From: Iamia majanohamensis
GTDB lineage: Bacteria; Actinomycetota; Acidimicrobiia; Acidimicrobiales; Iamiaceae
Length of the DNA: 64,000 bases
NCBI RefSeq assembly: GCF_028532485.1
Contig: NZ_CP116942.1
Span: 3,782,001-3,846,000 of the forward strand
Direction of reading: 5' to 3'
In this document: piece by piece, positions 16,500 through 25,834 of the stretch
Layout: each line of letters starts with the position of its first letter
Position numbering within the stretch: position 1 is the first letter of the stretch
The notes under the pieces: generated by a model
What the model was told of the DNA's origin: nothing
Database searches by the model: none
Seen by the model: only the letters and a program-made list of their open reading frames with translations
Program-made: the position numbers and the translations under genes

Positions 16500-16589
16500 G
16501 CCTCACCCTCGCGCCGCAGACCCGGAGGTGACGGGTCCGTCGGACCGGTCTCCACCGAGCGCGTCCGCGCCGGCGCAGCCGCTGGGGGG

Positions 16590-16610
16590 TGCGGGGGGTC
16601 TCCCCCCGCA
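16590..16610. terminator. hairpin 1 of a convergent terminator region
   Basis: Perfect 9-bp arms TGCGGGGGG/CCCCCCGCA around TCT, between the convergent YbjQ and ilvC genes. A second hairpin follows at once; neither has a T-run. Confidence 0.5.
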
Positions 16611-16612
16611 GA

Positions 16613-16647
16613 GGCAGGGGGCTGCGAGGGACGAGCCGCCCCCTGCC
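16613..16647. terminator. hairpin 2 of a convergent terminator region
   Basis: Perfect 10-bp arms GGCAGGGGGC/GCCCCCTGCC with a 15-nt loop. The stretch after it (16650-16715) holds repeated GCGAGCG/CAGCGAGC-type motifs and nothing coding. Confidence 0.5.
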
Positions 16648-16727
16648 GGGATCCCTCGGCGCGAGCGCAGCGAGCACCCTCAGCTCGAGGGAACGGAGCG
16701 AGCGCCAGCGAGCAAGTGACCTCGAAA

Positions 16728-17756
<1,029 letters not shown>

Positions 17757-17835
17757 CGGTGTGGTGCCTTTCGTCGGTGGGAGCGCGCTCCCGGGTCGGG
17801 GCCGGCCGGCCCCGGGGATCTCGTGGGGGTCTGTT

Positions 17836-18372
17836 CTAGGGCGCGTCGAGCGCCCGGTCGCGATCGAGCCGGGGCAGGGCCACCCGGCCCGTGCGCTGGA
17901 TCTCGCGGATGCCGAAGGGTCGCAGCATCTCCTCGAAGTCGTCCACCTTCGTCGGGTGGCCCTCGAGCGACACGGTGAGCTCCTCCTGGGTCACGGCCAG
18001 GATGCGGCCCTCGAAGATCTGCACCAGCTCCACCACCTGGCCGCGGGTCGCGGCGGGGGCGGTGACGCTGGCCAGCAGCAGCTCGCGCTCCACCGAGTGG
18101 CGGGGGTCGAGCTCGGTGATCTCGACCACGTTCACGAGCTTGTCGAGCTGCTTGACGATCTGCTCCAGGGGCGCCGACTCCACGTCGACCACGACGGTGA
18201 TGCGGCTGAAGTCGGTGTCCTCGGTCGGGGCCACGGCGAGCGAGACGATGTTGTAGGCCCGGCGGGAGAAGAGGTTGGCCACCCGGGCGAGCACACCCGA
18301 GCGGTTCTCCACCAGCACCGACAGCACGTGGTGGCGGACCTCCTGGCCCGGGACGGCGTCGCGCCGGGTCAT
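17836..18372 (-). CDS. ilvN: acetolactate synthase small (regulatory) subunit
   Basis: 178 aa. It is the regulatory subunit that binds valine and stimulates the IlvB catalytic subunit. The N-terminal ACT domain starts [19 protein letters not shown] near residue 13 and continues [18 protein letters not shown]; a C-terminal domain includes [20 protein letters not shown] and [14 protein letters not shown]-like sequence, ending [15 protein letters not shown], a conserved IlvN tail. Its ATG overlaps the ilvB stop by one base (TGATG), so translation is coupled and the subunits are produced in proportion. Confidence 0.95.
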   Translation of the reverse strand: MTRRDAVPGQEVRHHVLSVLVENRSGVLARVANLFSRRAYNIVSLAVAPTEDTDFSRITVVVDVESAPLEQIVKQLDKLVNVVEITELDPRHSVERELLLASVTAPAATRGQVVELVQIFEGRILAVTQEELTVSLEGHPTKVDDFEEMLRPFGIREIQRTGRVALPRLDRDRALDAP

Positions 18373-20147
18373 CAGTGCCCCCCGTCGCCGGTGCCGACGC
18401 CGTCGCCGGCCTGGAAGGGCGGGACCTGGATCTCGTCGTTGGTCTTGCCCGACGGGACCATGGGGAAGACCTTCTCCCGGCTGTCGGTGCGGAACTCGAC
18501 CACCACGGGCCGGTCGTCGACCTCGTTGGCCTTGTCGATGGTGGGCTGGATCTCGTCGGGCGACTCGACCCGGAAGGCGACGCAGCCCATGGACTCGGCC
18601 CAGCGCACGTAGTCGGGCAGGTCGGGCGAGAGGTAGACCTCGGAGTAGCGCTCCTCGTAGAACATCTCCTGCCACTGGCGGACCATGCCGAGGTAGGCGT
18701 TGTTGAGGATGGCGACCTTCACCGGGATGCGCTCGGCCGAGGCCGTCACCAGCTCCTGGGCGGTCATCTGGAAGCAGCCGTCGCCGTCGACGGCCCAGAC
18801 CATGCGGTCGGGGCGGCCGACCTTGGCCCCGATGGCGGCCGGGACCGAGAAGCCCATGGTGCCCAGGCCGCCGGAGTTCACCCAGGTGTAGGGGTGGCGG
18901 AAGGTCCAGTACTGGCTGGCCCACATCTGGTGCTGGCCCACGCCGCTGGCGAGGATCGTGTCCTCGGGCACCGAGTCGCGCAGGTGCTCGAGGACCATCT
19001 GGGGCTTCAGGTGCTCGCCCTGCTGCGGGGCCTCGTAGGCGAGGGGGTAGCGCTCCTGCCAGCCGCTGATGGCCTGGTGCCACGGCGCCCGGTCGGGCGT
19101 GGTGGCCCCGTCGGCCTGGCGGCGGCGGACCGCGGCGACCAGCTCCTCGATGATGAGGCGGCAGTCGCCGTGGATGGGGACGTCGGGGCGGCGGACCTTG
19201 CCCAGCTCGGCCGCGTCGATGTCGACGTGGATGACCTTGGCGTCCGGGGCGAAGCCGTCGACCTTGCCCGTGACCCGGTCGTCGAAGCGGGCCCCGAGGG
19301 CGACCAGCAGGTCCGAGCGCTGGATGGCGGTGACCGCGGTGTAGTTGCCGTGCATGCCCGGCATGCCCAGGCAGAGCGGGTGGTCGTCGGGGAACGCGCC
19401 CCGGGCCATCAGGGTGGTGACCACCCGGATGTCGGTGAGCTCGGCCAGCTCCCGCAGGGCCTCGGCGGCGCGGGCCTTGAGCACGCCGCCGCCGACGTAG
19501 AGCACCGGTCGGCGGGCCGAGAGCAGCAGGTCGGCCGCGGCCTCCACCGCCTCGGGGTCACCCCCGGTGGCCGGGTGGTAGCCGGGCAGCGAGCGGGCCA
19601 CCTCCTCGTCGGTGGGCCACTGCCACCCGGTGGCGGAGCGGGGGTTGACCGGGTCGACGATGTCCTTGGGGATGTCGACGAGGACGGGCCCGGGCCGGCC
19701 GCTGGTGGCGAGGTGGAAGGCCTGGCGGATGACGAGGGGGATCTCGTCGGGGTCGGTGACGAGGAAGTTGTGCTTGGTCACCGACTGGGTGATGCCGGTG
19801 ATGTCGCACTCCTGGAAGGCGTCGGTGCCGATGGCCGCGGTCGGCACCTGGCCGGTGATGCAGACCATCGGGACCGAGTCCATGTAGGCGTCGGCCAGCG
19901 GCGTGACGATGTTGGTGGCGCCGGGCCCCGAGGTCACCATGGCCACGCCGGGGCGCCCGGTGGCGTGGGCGTAGCCCTCGGCCATGTGCCCCGCGCCCTG
20001 CTCGTGGCGGACGAGGATGTGGCGCATGGGCGAGTCGAGCACCGGGTCGTAGACCGGCAGGATGGCGCCGCCGGGCAGGCCGAACACCACCTCCACCCCC
20101 TCCATCTCGAGGGCGCGGATCAGCGACTGGCCTCCGTTCATCTCCAT
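18372..20147 (-). CDS. ilvB: acetolactate synthase large (catalytic) subunit
   Basis: 591 aa. This ThDP- and FAD-dependent enzyme condenses pyruvate with pyruvate or 2-oxobutyrate, the first common step of branched-chain amino acid synthesis. It begins MEMNGGQSLIRALEMEGVEV; the ThDP glutamate is in the RHEQGAGHMAEGYA motif near residue 50, GPGATNIVTPLADAYMDSVP near 75, the central FAD-binding domain includes MLGMPGMHGNYTAV-type sequence near 260, and the ThDP/Mg motif is GDGCFQMTAQELVTA with the downstream NNAYLGMVRQWQ near 485-500. ilvN follows with overlap. A leader peptide and an intrinsic-terminator-like hairpin lie 60-150 bp upstream. Confidence 0.95.
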   Translation of the reverse strand: MEMNGGQSLIRALEMEGVEVVFGLPGGAILPVYDPVLDSPMRHILVRHEQGAGHMAEGYAHATGRPGVAMVTSGPGATNIVTPLADAYMDSVPMVCITGQVPTAAIGTDAFQECDITGITQSVTKHNFLVTDPDEIPLVIRQAFHLATSGRPGPVLVDIPKDIVDPVNPRSATGWQWPTDEEVARSLPGYHPATGGDPEAVEAAADLLLSARRPVLYVGGGVLKARAAEALRELAELTDIRVVTTLMARGAFPDDHPLCLGMPGMHGNYTAVTAIQRSDLLVALGARFDDRVTGKVDGFAPDAKVIHVDIDAAELGKVRRPDVPIHGDCRLIIEELVAAVRRRQADGATTPDRAPWHQAISGWQERYPLAYEAPQQGEHLKPQMVLEHLRDSVPEDTILASGVGQHQMWASQYWTFRHPYTWVNSGGLGTMGFSVPAAIGAKVGRPDRMVWAVDGDGCFQMTAQELVTASAERIPVKVAILNNAYLGMVRQWQEMFYEERYSEVYLSPDLPDYVRWAESMGCVAFRVESPDEIQPTIDKANEVDDRPVVVEFRTDSREKVFPMVPSGKTNDEIQVPPFQAGDGVGTGDGGH

Positions 20148-20196
20148 GGCGTCTCGTGCTCCTGGTCTCGGGCGGGTCGGGTGGGTGGCGCGTGCG

Positions 20197-20265
20197 AAAA
20201 CGACGACGACCTCCCCGTGGGGAGGTCGTGGGAGCGCACGCGTGGGATGCCGGCGGCGTGCGCTC
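20197..20265 (-). promoter_or_regulatory. ilvB transcription attenuator: two hairpins and a short U-run
   Basis: On the minus strand the leader-peptide stop is followed by hairpin 1 (GAGCGCACG/CGTGCGCTC, 20232-20240 with 20257-20265), then a terminator-like hairpin with 11-bp perfect arms ACGACCTCCCC/GGGGAGGTCGT (20206-20229), then CGTCG and TTTT (20197-20200). This is the order expected of a ribosome-mediated attenuator: leader peptide, alternative hairpin, terminator. The U-run is short, as usual at this GC content. Confidence 0.7.
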
Positions 20266-20300
20266 TAGGGCCCGAGTACGAGGAGGGTGCCGGCGGTCAT
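20265..20300 (-). CDS. ilvB leader peptide (attenuation)
   Basis: An 11-codon frame on the minus strand, MTAGTLLVLGP then TAG. Four of eleven residues are branched-chain amino acids in a block (LLVL), encoded CTC CTC GTA CTC. It resembles the 'LVLG' leader peptides known before ilvB in other actinobacteria. The ribosome would stall in this block when charged Leu or Val tRNA is scarce, favouring an antiterminator. The stop codon overlaps the base of hairpin 1. No Shine-Dalgarno sequence precedes the ATG, but GACACT lies 8 nt upstream, so the RNA may be leaderless. An upstream in-frame GTG (20339) would give a 23-residue version. Confidence 0.7.
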   Translation of the reverse strand: MTAGTLLVLGP

Positions 20301-20308
20301 CGACGGGA

Positions 20309-20314
20309 AGTGTC
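20309..20314 (-). promoter_or_regulatory. predicted -10 element of the ilvBNC operon
   Basis: GACACT on the minus strand, 8 nt before the leader-peptide ATG, matching the NANNNT pattern and spacing seen before other leaderless starts. The rest of the 20148-20478 gap, between divergent ilvB and the membrane gene at 20479, shows TAGGGT near 20430 as a possible promoter for the latter and nothing coding. Confidence 0.35.
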
Positions 20315-20478
20315 GCGCGGCGGCGACGGGGCCGTCCACCCGGCTCGGCGCCCACCCCTGGTCAGGGGGCGGCGCGAGGGGCGTGGGACCCCTCCCCGGT
20401 CCCGCCCACGACGACCGGGGGCAGGGCTAGGGTCCGCCCCGGTCAGAGGTCGTCCACCAGTCACCCCGAGGTTGCCCG

Positions 20479-20997
20479 ATGACGCCCGTGTTCCTGGGTC
20501 GCATCCAGACCCGCATCTTCGTCGCCTTCACCGTCGGCGCCCTGTGGACGCTGCTCATCACGCCGTTCCTGCTCATCAACGCGCCGGGGCAGGGCGGCTA
20601 CAAGCTGGCCTTCACCCTCGACGACATCAACGGCAACAGCGGCCTGCTCGAGGCCTACAAGCTCGCCTTCGCCGCCCTGGTCATCGTCACCGTGTTCGGC
20701 TGCCTCGTCTGGGAGCCGATCTACCACGGGCTCATGCAGTTCCGGTGGGAGAAGGACTGGCCCGCGTTCTTCAACTTCTGGCAGGTCGTCCCCGAGGGGA
20801 TCACCACGTTCCTGCTGCTCCACGTCAGCTGGCTCAACCCGCTGCCGGACCTCGACGGCGACAAGAGCCAGTTCGTGCCCGTCCTGGCCTACATCTTCCT
20901 CTTCACGTCCACCTGGATCGTCACCTGGCTCTTCGCGAACGGCCCGATGAAGATCTTCTTCCTGCGCTGGCGCTTCAACGGCGGCCAGCTCGTCTGA
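20479..20997 (+). CDS. four-helix integral membrane protein of unknown function
   Basis: 172 aa, not recognised. Predicted membrane segments: FVAFTVGALWTLLITPFLL (near residues 14-32), LAFAALVIVTVFGCLVWEPI (62-81), FWQVVPEGITTFLLLHVSWL (100-119) and VLAYIFLFTSTWIVTWLFAN (134-153). Between the first two is a polar loop (YKLAFTLDDINGNSGLLEAY), and the C-terminus is basic and aromatic (KIFFLRWRFNGGQLV), probably cytoplasmic. It sits 11 bp before the pseudokinase gene on the same strand, so the two plus the FHA gene look like one operon; this suggests, without proof, that it is a membrane anchor or client of that module. Confidence 0.75.
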   Translation: MTPVFLGRIQTRIFVAFTVGALWTLLITPFLLINAPGQGGYKLAFTLDDINGNSGLLEAYKLAFAALVIVTVFGCLVWEPIYHGLMQFRWEKDWPAFFNFWQVVPEGITTFLLLHVSWLNPLPDLDGDKSQFVPVLAYIFLFTSTWIVTWLFANGPMKIFFLRWRFNGGQLV

Positions 20998-21008
20998 CCG
21001 GGGGCCCC

Positions 21009-21812
21009 ATGGACCGCATCGCCGACTACCAGCTGATCCGCCCCCTCGGTGAGGGGAGCAACGGGAGCTACCACCTGGCCACCACGCCGCGCCGTCTCGG
21101 CATCGCCGCCGACCAGGTGGCGGTGAAGGTGCTCGAGGTCGCCGCCGGCGACGAGGCCTTCCACCGCCTCACCCGGGAGCTGCGGACCTTCGCCAAGGTG
21201 CGCAGCGCCCACCTCGTCACCCTCTACGACGCGGGTCAGGAGGCGGGCCGCTGCTACTACGCCATGGAGTACTGCCCCCTCGGGTCCCTCGCCCACCCGG
21301 CCCAGGAGATGTCCCGGGAGGAGAAGGTGGCGGCGGTGGCCGACGCGGCCCGGGCCGCCCACGACCTCCACGAGGCCGGCATCGCCCACCGGGCCATCAA
21401 GCCCTCCAACATCCTGCTCACCGAGGAGGGCGCCAAGCTCTCGGACCTCGGGCTCGTGCAGCTCCTCGCCCCGGGCCAGACCATCACCGGGCTCGGCGCG
21501 GTGGGGTCGGTCGAGTACCTCGACCCGGCCATCATGCGGGGCGAGCGGGCGTCGCGGTCCACCGACATCTGGGCCCTGGGGGTCACCCTCCACCGTGCCC
21601 TCACCGGCACCAGCGTGTACGGCGAGCTGCCCGACCGCGACCCGCTGCTCGCGGTCCGCCGGGTGCTGTCCTCGCCACCGACCCTCGACCCCGGCCTGAG
21701 CGACGCCGAGGCCGAGATCATCCGTCGCTGCTTCGACAAGGACCTGACCGCCCGCTACGGCACCGCCGCCGAGCTGGCCGATGCCCTCGACGCCCTCGGG
21801 AGCGCCTCATGA
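21009..21812 (+). CDS. Ser/Thr protein kinase homologue lacking the catalytic Asp (pseudokinase)
   Basis: 267 aa, kinase domain only. The glycine loop is GEGSNGSYHLA (residues 14-24), the ATP-binding lysine is VAVK (K40), and the magnesium motif is SDLGL (D146). The catalytic loop, normally HRDxKxxN, reads HRAIKPSN (127-134): the catalytic aspartate is alanine (codon 21393-21395, GCC). The activation segment keeps an AVGSVEYLDPAIMRGERAS region and later DIWALGVTLHRALTG. There is no membrane helix or sensor domain. It probably binds nucleotide and acts as a scaffold or switch rather than an enzyme (inference). Its stop overlaps the start of the FHA gene by four bases (ATGA), a sign of tight coupling. 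Confidence 0.88.
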   Translation: MDRIADYQLIRPLGEGSNGSYHLATTPRRLGIAADQVAVKVLEVAAGDEAFHRLTRELRTFAKVRSAHLVTLYDAGQEAGRCYYAMEYCPLGSLAHPAQEMSREEKVAAVADAARAAHDLHEAGIAHRAIKPSNILLTEEGAKLSDLGLVQLLAPGQTITGLGAVGSVEYLDPAIMRGERASRSTDIWALGVTLHRALTGTSVYGELPDRDPLLAVRRVLSSPPTLDPGLSDAEAEIIRRCFDKDLTARYGTAAELADALDALGSAS

Positions 21813-23476
21813 ACCTGGCCGACGCCCGCCTCGCCCCCTCGCCCGGGGCCGACGGCCTCGTCACCCGCACCGGGGGCGCCGTCCTCTTCGTCGCCGGTCG
21901 CACGCCGGTCACCGAGGTGGCCCGCCTGGTCGAGGCGGTGGAGTCCGCGGCCGACGCCCCCGCGCCGGGCCGCCAGTTGGCCCGGGCCATGGCCACGCTC
22001 GTCGGCTCCGACTCCGGTGCCCTGCCCGGCTTCGCCCTGGTGGCCACCTCCACCGGCGGGATCTACGTCAAGGCCTACGGGCCCGTCGAGGTCCGCGTCC
22101 AGGGCGAGGGCGGCGAGGAGGTCATCAGCGCCGTCGGGTCCTTCACCGGCTTCGACCGGGAGCTCACCGGGACCTTCCACACCATCGTCGCCCACCGGGC
22201 CGGCGAGCCCGTCCCGGTGCCCGCCTTCGACGTCGACGTCCGGGCCGGCACCACCCCGGGCACGGGCTTCGCCCTCACCACCCTGACCGGCCCGGTCGAC
22301 GCGCCGGCCGCCGAGGTGCCCGCCTCGGCCCCCGAGGCCGCGCCGGAGCCGGACCCGGCGGCGACCGAGCCGCCGGCCGCCCCCGTGGCCGACGGGGTGC
22401 CGCTCGACCCCCCCACCCAGGCCTGGACCCCCGAGGAGGAGGCGGCCGCCACCGCGGCGGCCGAGGAGCGCGCCGCAGCGCCGCCGCCGGTGGCCGACGG
22501 GCCCGAGGTGGAGGCGGCCGCACCCCCGGTCGCCGAGCCCCCGACCGCACCGCCCGTCGACGAGCCCCCCGCCGCACCCCCGGTGGCGGAGGAGCCCCCG
22601 ACCGCACCGCCGGTCGCCGAGCCCCCTGCGGCGCCGCCGGCGACCGAGCCGCCCCCGTCGGCCCCTCCTGCCGTCGAGGCCCCGGTGTCGGCGGCGCCGC
22701 CCTCGGCCGAGCCCCCCGGGTTCGCGGCCCCCCCGTCGGCCGAGCCGCCGGGGTTCGCGCCGCCGTCGGCGGAGGCCGCCGCCCCCCACCCGGCCGAGCC
22801 GCCGGCCTTCTCCCCGCCGGCCGACGAGCCCGCGCCGGAGCCGCCGCCGTACGAGGCGGCGACCATGCCGCCCACCGCCCTCCCCGACTTCGAGTCCCAC
22901 CTGCTCGGCGCCCTCGACGACGACGAGGTCGACGCGCGCGAGCCGCTCCCGGTCGAGCTCGACCCCGGCGAGGTGCGGGCCCCCGACCAGGACGACGCCC
23001 AGGAGGTCATCGTCCAGGGGGTGCTCTGCTCCCGGGGCCACTTCAACGACCCCCGGTCGCGGTTCTGCTCGTCGTGCGGCATCTCCATGGTGCAGAACAC
23101 CCAGGTGCTCACCCCGGGGCCCCGGCCGCCGCTCGGCGTCCTCGTCTTCGAGGACGGGGCCACCTTCTCGCTCTCCCAGGACTACGTGGTCGGGCGCCAG
23201 CCCGAGGTCAGCGAGGCGGTGCAGCAGGGCCTGGCCCTGCCCATCCCCGTCGACGACCCCGAGCGCTCCATCTCGCGGGCCCACGCCGAGCTGCGGCTCG
23301 TCGACTGGGAGGTCCACCTCATCAACCTCTCGGCCACCAACGGCTCCTTCGTCTGGGACGAGACCCAGCAGCAGTGGGTGCCGATCCCCACCGGCCAGTC
23401 GGTGGTGCTGTCGGCCGGCATGCGGGTGGCCCTGGGCCGCCGCTCCGCCGTCTTCGAGTCCAGCCTCGTCCGCTGA
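21809..23476 (+). CDS. FHA-domain protein with Pro/Ala-rich linker and zinc ribbon
   Basis: 555 aa. The N-terminal ~150 residues form an unrecognised beta-rich domain (LVTRTGGAVLFVAG, GFALVATSTGGIYVKAYGPV). Residues ~165-350 are a disordered Pro/Ala/Glu linker with repeated EPP-APPV units. A zinc-ribbon-like motif follows (LCSRGHFNDPRSRFCSSCG: C-x3-H ... C-x2-C, near 405-425), then a C-terminal FHA domain with VGRQPEVS, the hallmark SISRAHAEL and INLSATNGSFV near 490-525. FHA domains bind phosphothreonine. Directly coupled to a pseudokinase, it could read phosphorylation by another kinase in the cell; two active kinases are encoded elsewhere in this window. Confidence 0.9.
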   Translation: MNLADARLAPSPGADGLVTRTGGAVLFVAGRTPVTEVARLVEAVESAADAPAPGRQLARAMATLVGSDSGALPGFALVATSTGGIYVKAYGPVEVRVQGEGGEEVISAVGSFTGFDRELTGTFHTIVAHRAGEPVPVPAFDVDVRAGTTPGTGFALTTLTGPVDAPAAEVPASAPEAAPEPDPAATEPPAAPVADGVPLDPPTQAWTPEEEAAATAAAEERAAAPPPVADGPEVEAAAPPVAEPPTAPPVDEPPAAPPVAEEPPTAPPVAEPPAAPPATEPPPSAPPAVEAPVSAAPPSAEPPGFAAPPSAEPPGFAPPSAEAAAPHPAEPPAFSPPADEPAPEPPPYEAATMPPTALPDFESHLLGALDDDEVDAREPLPVELDPGEVRAPDQDDAQEVIVQGVLCSRGHFNDPRSRFCSSCGISMVQNTQVLTPGPRPPLGVLVFEDGATFSLSQDYVVGRQPEVSEAVQQGLALPIPVDDPERSISRAHAELRLVDWEVHLINLSATNGSFVWDETQQQWVPIPTGQSVVLSAGMRVALGRRSAVFESSLVR

Positions 23477-23551
23477 GCCCCGTGGCCCCCTCGGGCCCGG
23501 CCCACCGGTGAGGGGCGGCGCGCTCGGACCGGCGACGCCCCCCGGCCCCCT

Positions 23552-25777
23552 CTAGGTGGGGGCGGGCTCGGGGCTGGTGGGCGGGGTCGGCTCGGCCTCG
23601 TCGAGGAGCGTGTCGAGGCCGCTGCGCTCGATCTGGTTCGGGTCGGGCGCCACCAGCAGGACGGGGCAGCCGAGGCGCTCGGCGTCGGGACGGGCCCGCT
23701 CGACCGGCTCCAGGCCCTCGGGTCCGGCGAAGGGGCGCACCACGGCGCGCGCCCCGGCGGCGGCCCGGGCCCCGTCGACGGTGTCGAGGCCGGCGGCCTC
23801 GGACCGGCCGGGGTGGCCCAGGGCCGCCAGCCGGTCGAGCACCGCCTGGTGCCGCCGCGTGCCCCGGCCGGGGCTGATGCCGACGAGGGTGGGGGCGGCG
23901 CCGGAGGGCAGGCCCAGGCGCACGCCGTACTCGAGGGCCGCCAGGCCGCCCGGGCCCTCCCGGACCTCCACGACCGGCGGGTCGTCGGGGGCGGGGGTGC
24001 CGGGGCGGGGCAGGGGGGCCACGACCACGCCGACGTCGGCGGGGCCGGCGGCGACCAGGGCGGCGACGGTGGCCACCCAGTCGGGGTCGTCGCGGCGGTC
24101 ACCCACCAGCACCAGGCGGGCGCCCAGACGGGCCGTCTGGGCCGCGATGTCCTCGGCCATCGACTCGGTGCGCTGCGAGAAGGACTGCACCGACAGGCCC
24201 CGGTCGCGCACGCGCGCCTCGAGGCGGCCCAGGGCGTCGAGCTCGGTGGCGATGGTGTCGAGGAAGCTCGACAGCTCCCGGCCCTCCCCGGACTCCTGCT
24301 GCTCGAAGCTGGTGAGGACGACCTCGGCCGGCTGCTGGGAGAGGGCGATGCCGCACGCCAGGTCGACGAGCGGCTCGGCCCGCTCGGGCTCGTCGATGGC
24401 GACGAGCACGCGGAAGGCGATCTGGTCCCCCAGCGCGGCCCGCTCCGCCTCGGCGATGTCGTGCTGGACCATGCGGTCCGGGTAGATCCGCTTGAGCAGC
24501 GGCGAGGTCATGACCGTGGTGATGATGGCCATGAGCACGAGGGCGGTGAACAGGGTGTCGTCGAGCACGCCCTTGTCCCGCCCGATCGACAGCAGCACCA
24601 GCTCGGTGAGGCCGCGCGTGTTCATCAGGGTGCCGATGGCGGCCGAGCGCCGCCACGACATCCCCTGGATCCGCCCGGCCACGGTGGCCCCCACGAACTT
24701 GCCGACGCAGGCGACCACGACCACCGCCGCCAGCACCCCGAGGAAGCTGAGGATCGACACCTGCCCGACCCGCGCGTCGAGGCCGGTGACGATGAAGAAG
24801 AGGGGCAGGAGGAGCAGCACGGCCACGCTCTCGATGCGCTCCAGCACGGCGTGGGTGAAGGCCTCGGCCCCCTCCCGGGGGAAGATGGCGCCGAGCACGA
24901 AGGCCCCGAAGATCGAGTGGATCCCGATCAGCGAGGTGGCCCAGGCGCTGGCGAGCAGGAGGGCGAGCACGGCGCCGAGCACGTCGGGGGTCAGCTGGCC
25001 GGCAGCCCGGAAGCGGGCGTTGAGGCGCACCAGCAGGGGCCGGACGGCCACGGTCATGAACGCCCCGAACCCCATCGTCAGCAGGAGCACCCGACCCAGC
25101 TCCAGCGCCGGGTTGCCGCCCCCTCCCCCGGTGCTGGCCTCGACCACGGCGATGACCAGGGCGAGGAGCGACCAGGCGAGGATGTCGTCGATCGCGGCGC
25201 AGGCGAGGGTGACGGCACCCACGGGCGTCCGCTGCATGCGACGGTCGGTCAGGATGCGGGCCAGCACCGGGAAGGCGGTGACCGACATCGACGCCCCCAC
25301 GAAGAGCCCGAAGGGCAGGAAGTCGATGCCCTCGGGCAGGTAGGTCTCGTGCAGGGTCCAGGCGAGGCCGAAGCCGAGGGCGAAGGGGAGCACCACCGAG
25401 GTGACCGACACCCCCGCGGCGAGGCGCTCCTTGCCCCGGATGAGCTTGAGGTCGAGCTCGAGGCCGACCACGAACATGAAGATGACCAGGCCCAGCTCGG
25501 CCAGCACCTTCAGGAAGGGGCGGGCGTCGGTCGGGAACAGGGTGTCGCTGAGAGGCTGGCCCAGGCCGAGCAGGTCCGTGACCGTCCCCGAGCCGAGCAG
25601 CAGCGGCCCGAGCATCAGCCCGGCGAGGATCTCGCCCACGACCGGCGGCTGGCCGATGCGGCGGAACAGCGCCCCCACCAGGCGGGCGACGACCAGGATG
25701 ATGGCGACGTCGATCAGCACCCACGCGACGGTCGACTCCTCGACGCCGCTCCCGGCGGCCACGATCCAGCCCGACAT
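23552..25777 (-). CDS. CPA2-family cation/proton antiporter with a C-terminal USP-like domain
   Basis: 741 aa from ATG 25777, which has GAGGGAT upstream. About 12-13 transmembrane helices fill residues 15-410: GQPPVVGEILAGLMLGPLLL near 45, LGLVIFMFVVGLELDLKLI near 95, the ion-binding pair in LACAAIDDILAWSLLAL near 190 (two aspartates), LPLFFIVTGLDARVG near 330, and NTRGLTELVLLSIGRDKG near 390. The C-terminal ~300 residues are soluble and read as two universal-stress-protein-like halves (FRVLVAIDEPERAEPLVDLA; LVLVGDRRDDPDWV). It exchanges Na+ or K+ for H+ at the cytoplasmic membrane; the cation cannot be told from sequence. It is divergent from the XRE gene. Confidence 0.88.
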   Translation of the reverse strand: MSGWIVAAGSGVEESTVAWVLIDVAIILVVARLVGALFRRIGQPPVVGEILAGLMLGPLLLGSGTVTDLLGLGQPLSDTLFPTDARPFLKVLAELGLVIFMFVVGLELDLKLIRGKERLAAGVSVTSVVLPFALGFGLAWTLHETYLPEGIDFLPFGLFVGASMSVTAFPVLARILTDRRMQRTPVGAVTLACAAIDDILAWSLLALVIAVVEASTGGGGGNPALELGRVLLLTMGFGAFMTVAVRPLLVRLNARFRAAGQLTPDVLGAVLALLLASAWATSLIGIHSIFGAFVLGAIFPREGAEAFTHAVLERIESVAVLLLLPLFFIVTGLDARVGQVSILSFLGVLAAVVVVACVGKFVGATVAGRIQGMSWRRSAAIGTLMNTRGLTELVLLSIGRDKGVLDDTLFTALVLMAIITTVMTSPLLKRIYPDRMVQHDIAEAERAALGDQIAFRVLVAIDEPERAEPLVDLACGIALSQQPAEVVLTSFEQQESGEGRELSSFLDTIATELDALGRLEARVRDRGLSVQSFSQRTESMAEDIAAQTARLGARLVLVGDRRDDPDWVATVAALVAAGPADVGVVVAPLPRPGTPAPDDPPVVEVREGPGGLAALEYGVRLGLPSGAAPTLVGISPGRGTRRHQAVLDRLAALGHPGRSEAAGLDTVDGARAAAGARAVVRPFAGPEGLEPVERARPDAERLGCPVLLVAPDPNQIERSGLDTLLDEAEPTPPTSPEPAPT

Positions 25778-25834
25778 GTGCGATCCCTCGATCCTCGGGG
25801 GCCCGGTGGCCCGGCGATGCCCAGCGGCAGGGGA

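Noticed and set aside
18375-21812. Very long plus-strand open frame opposite ilvB and its neighbours
   Set aside because: It is antisense to clear ilvB/ilvN homologues and low-complexity; only its last 804 bp (the pseudokinase) are real. Such frames arise from the high G+C third positions.
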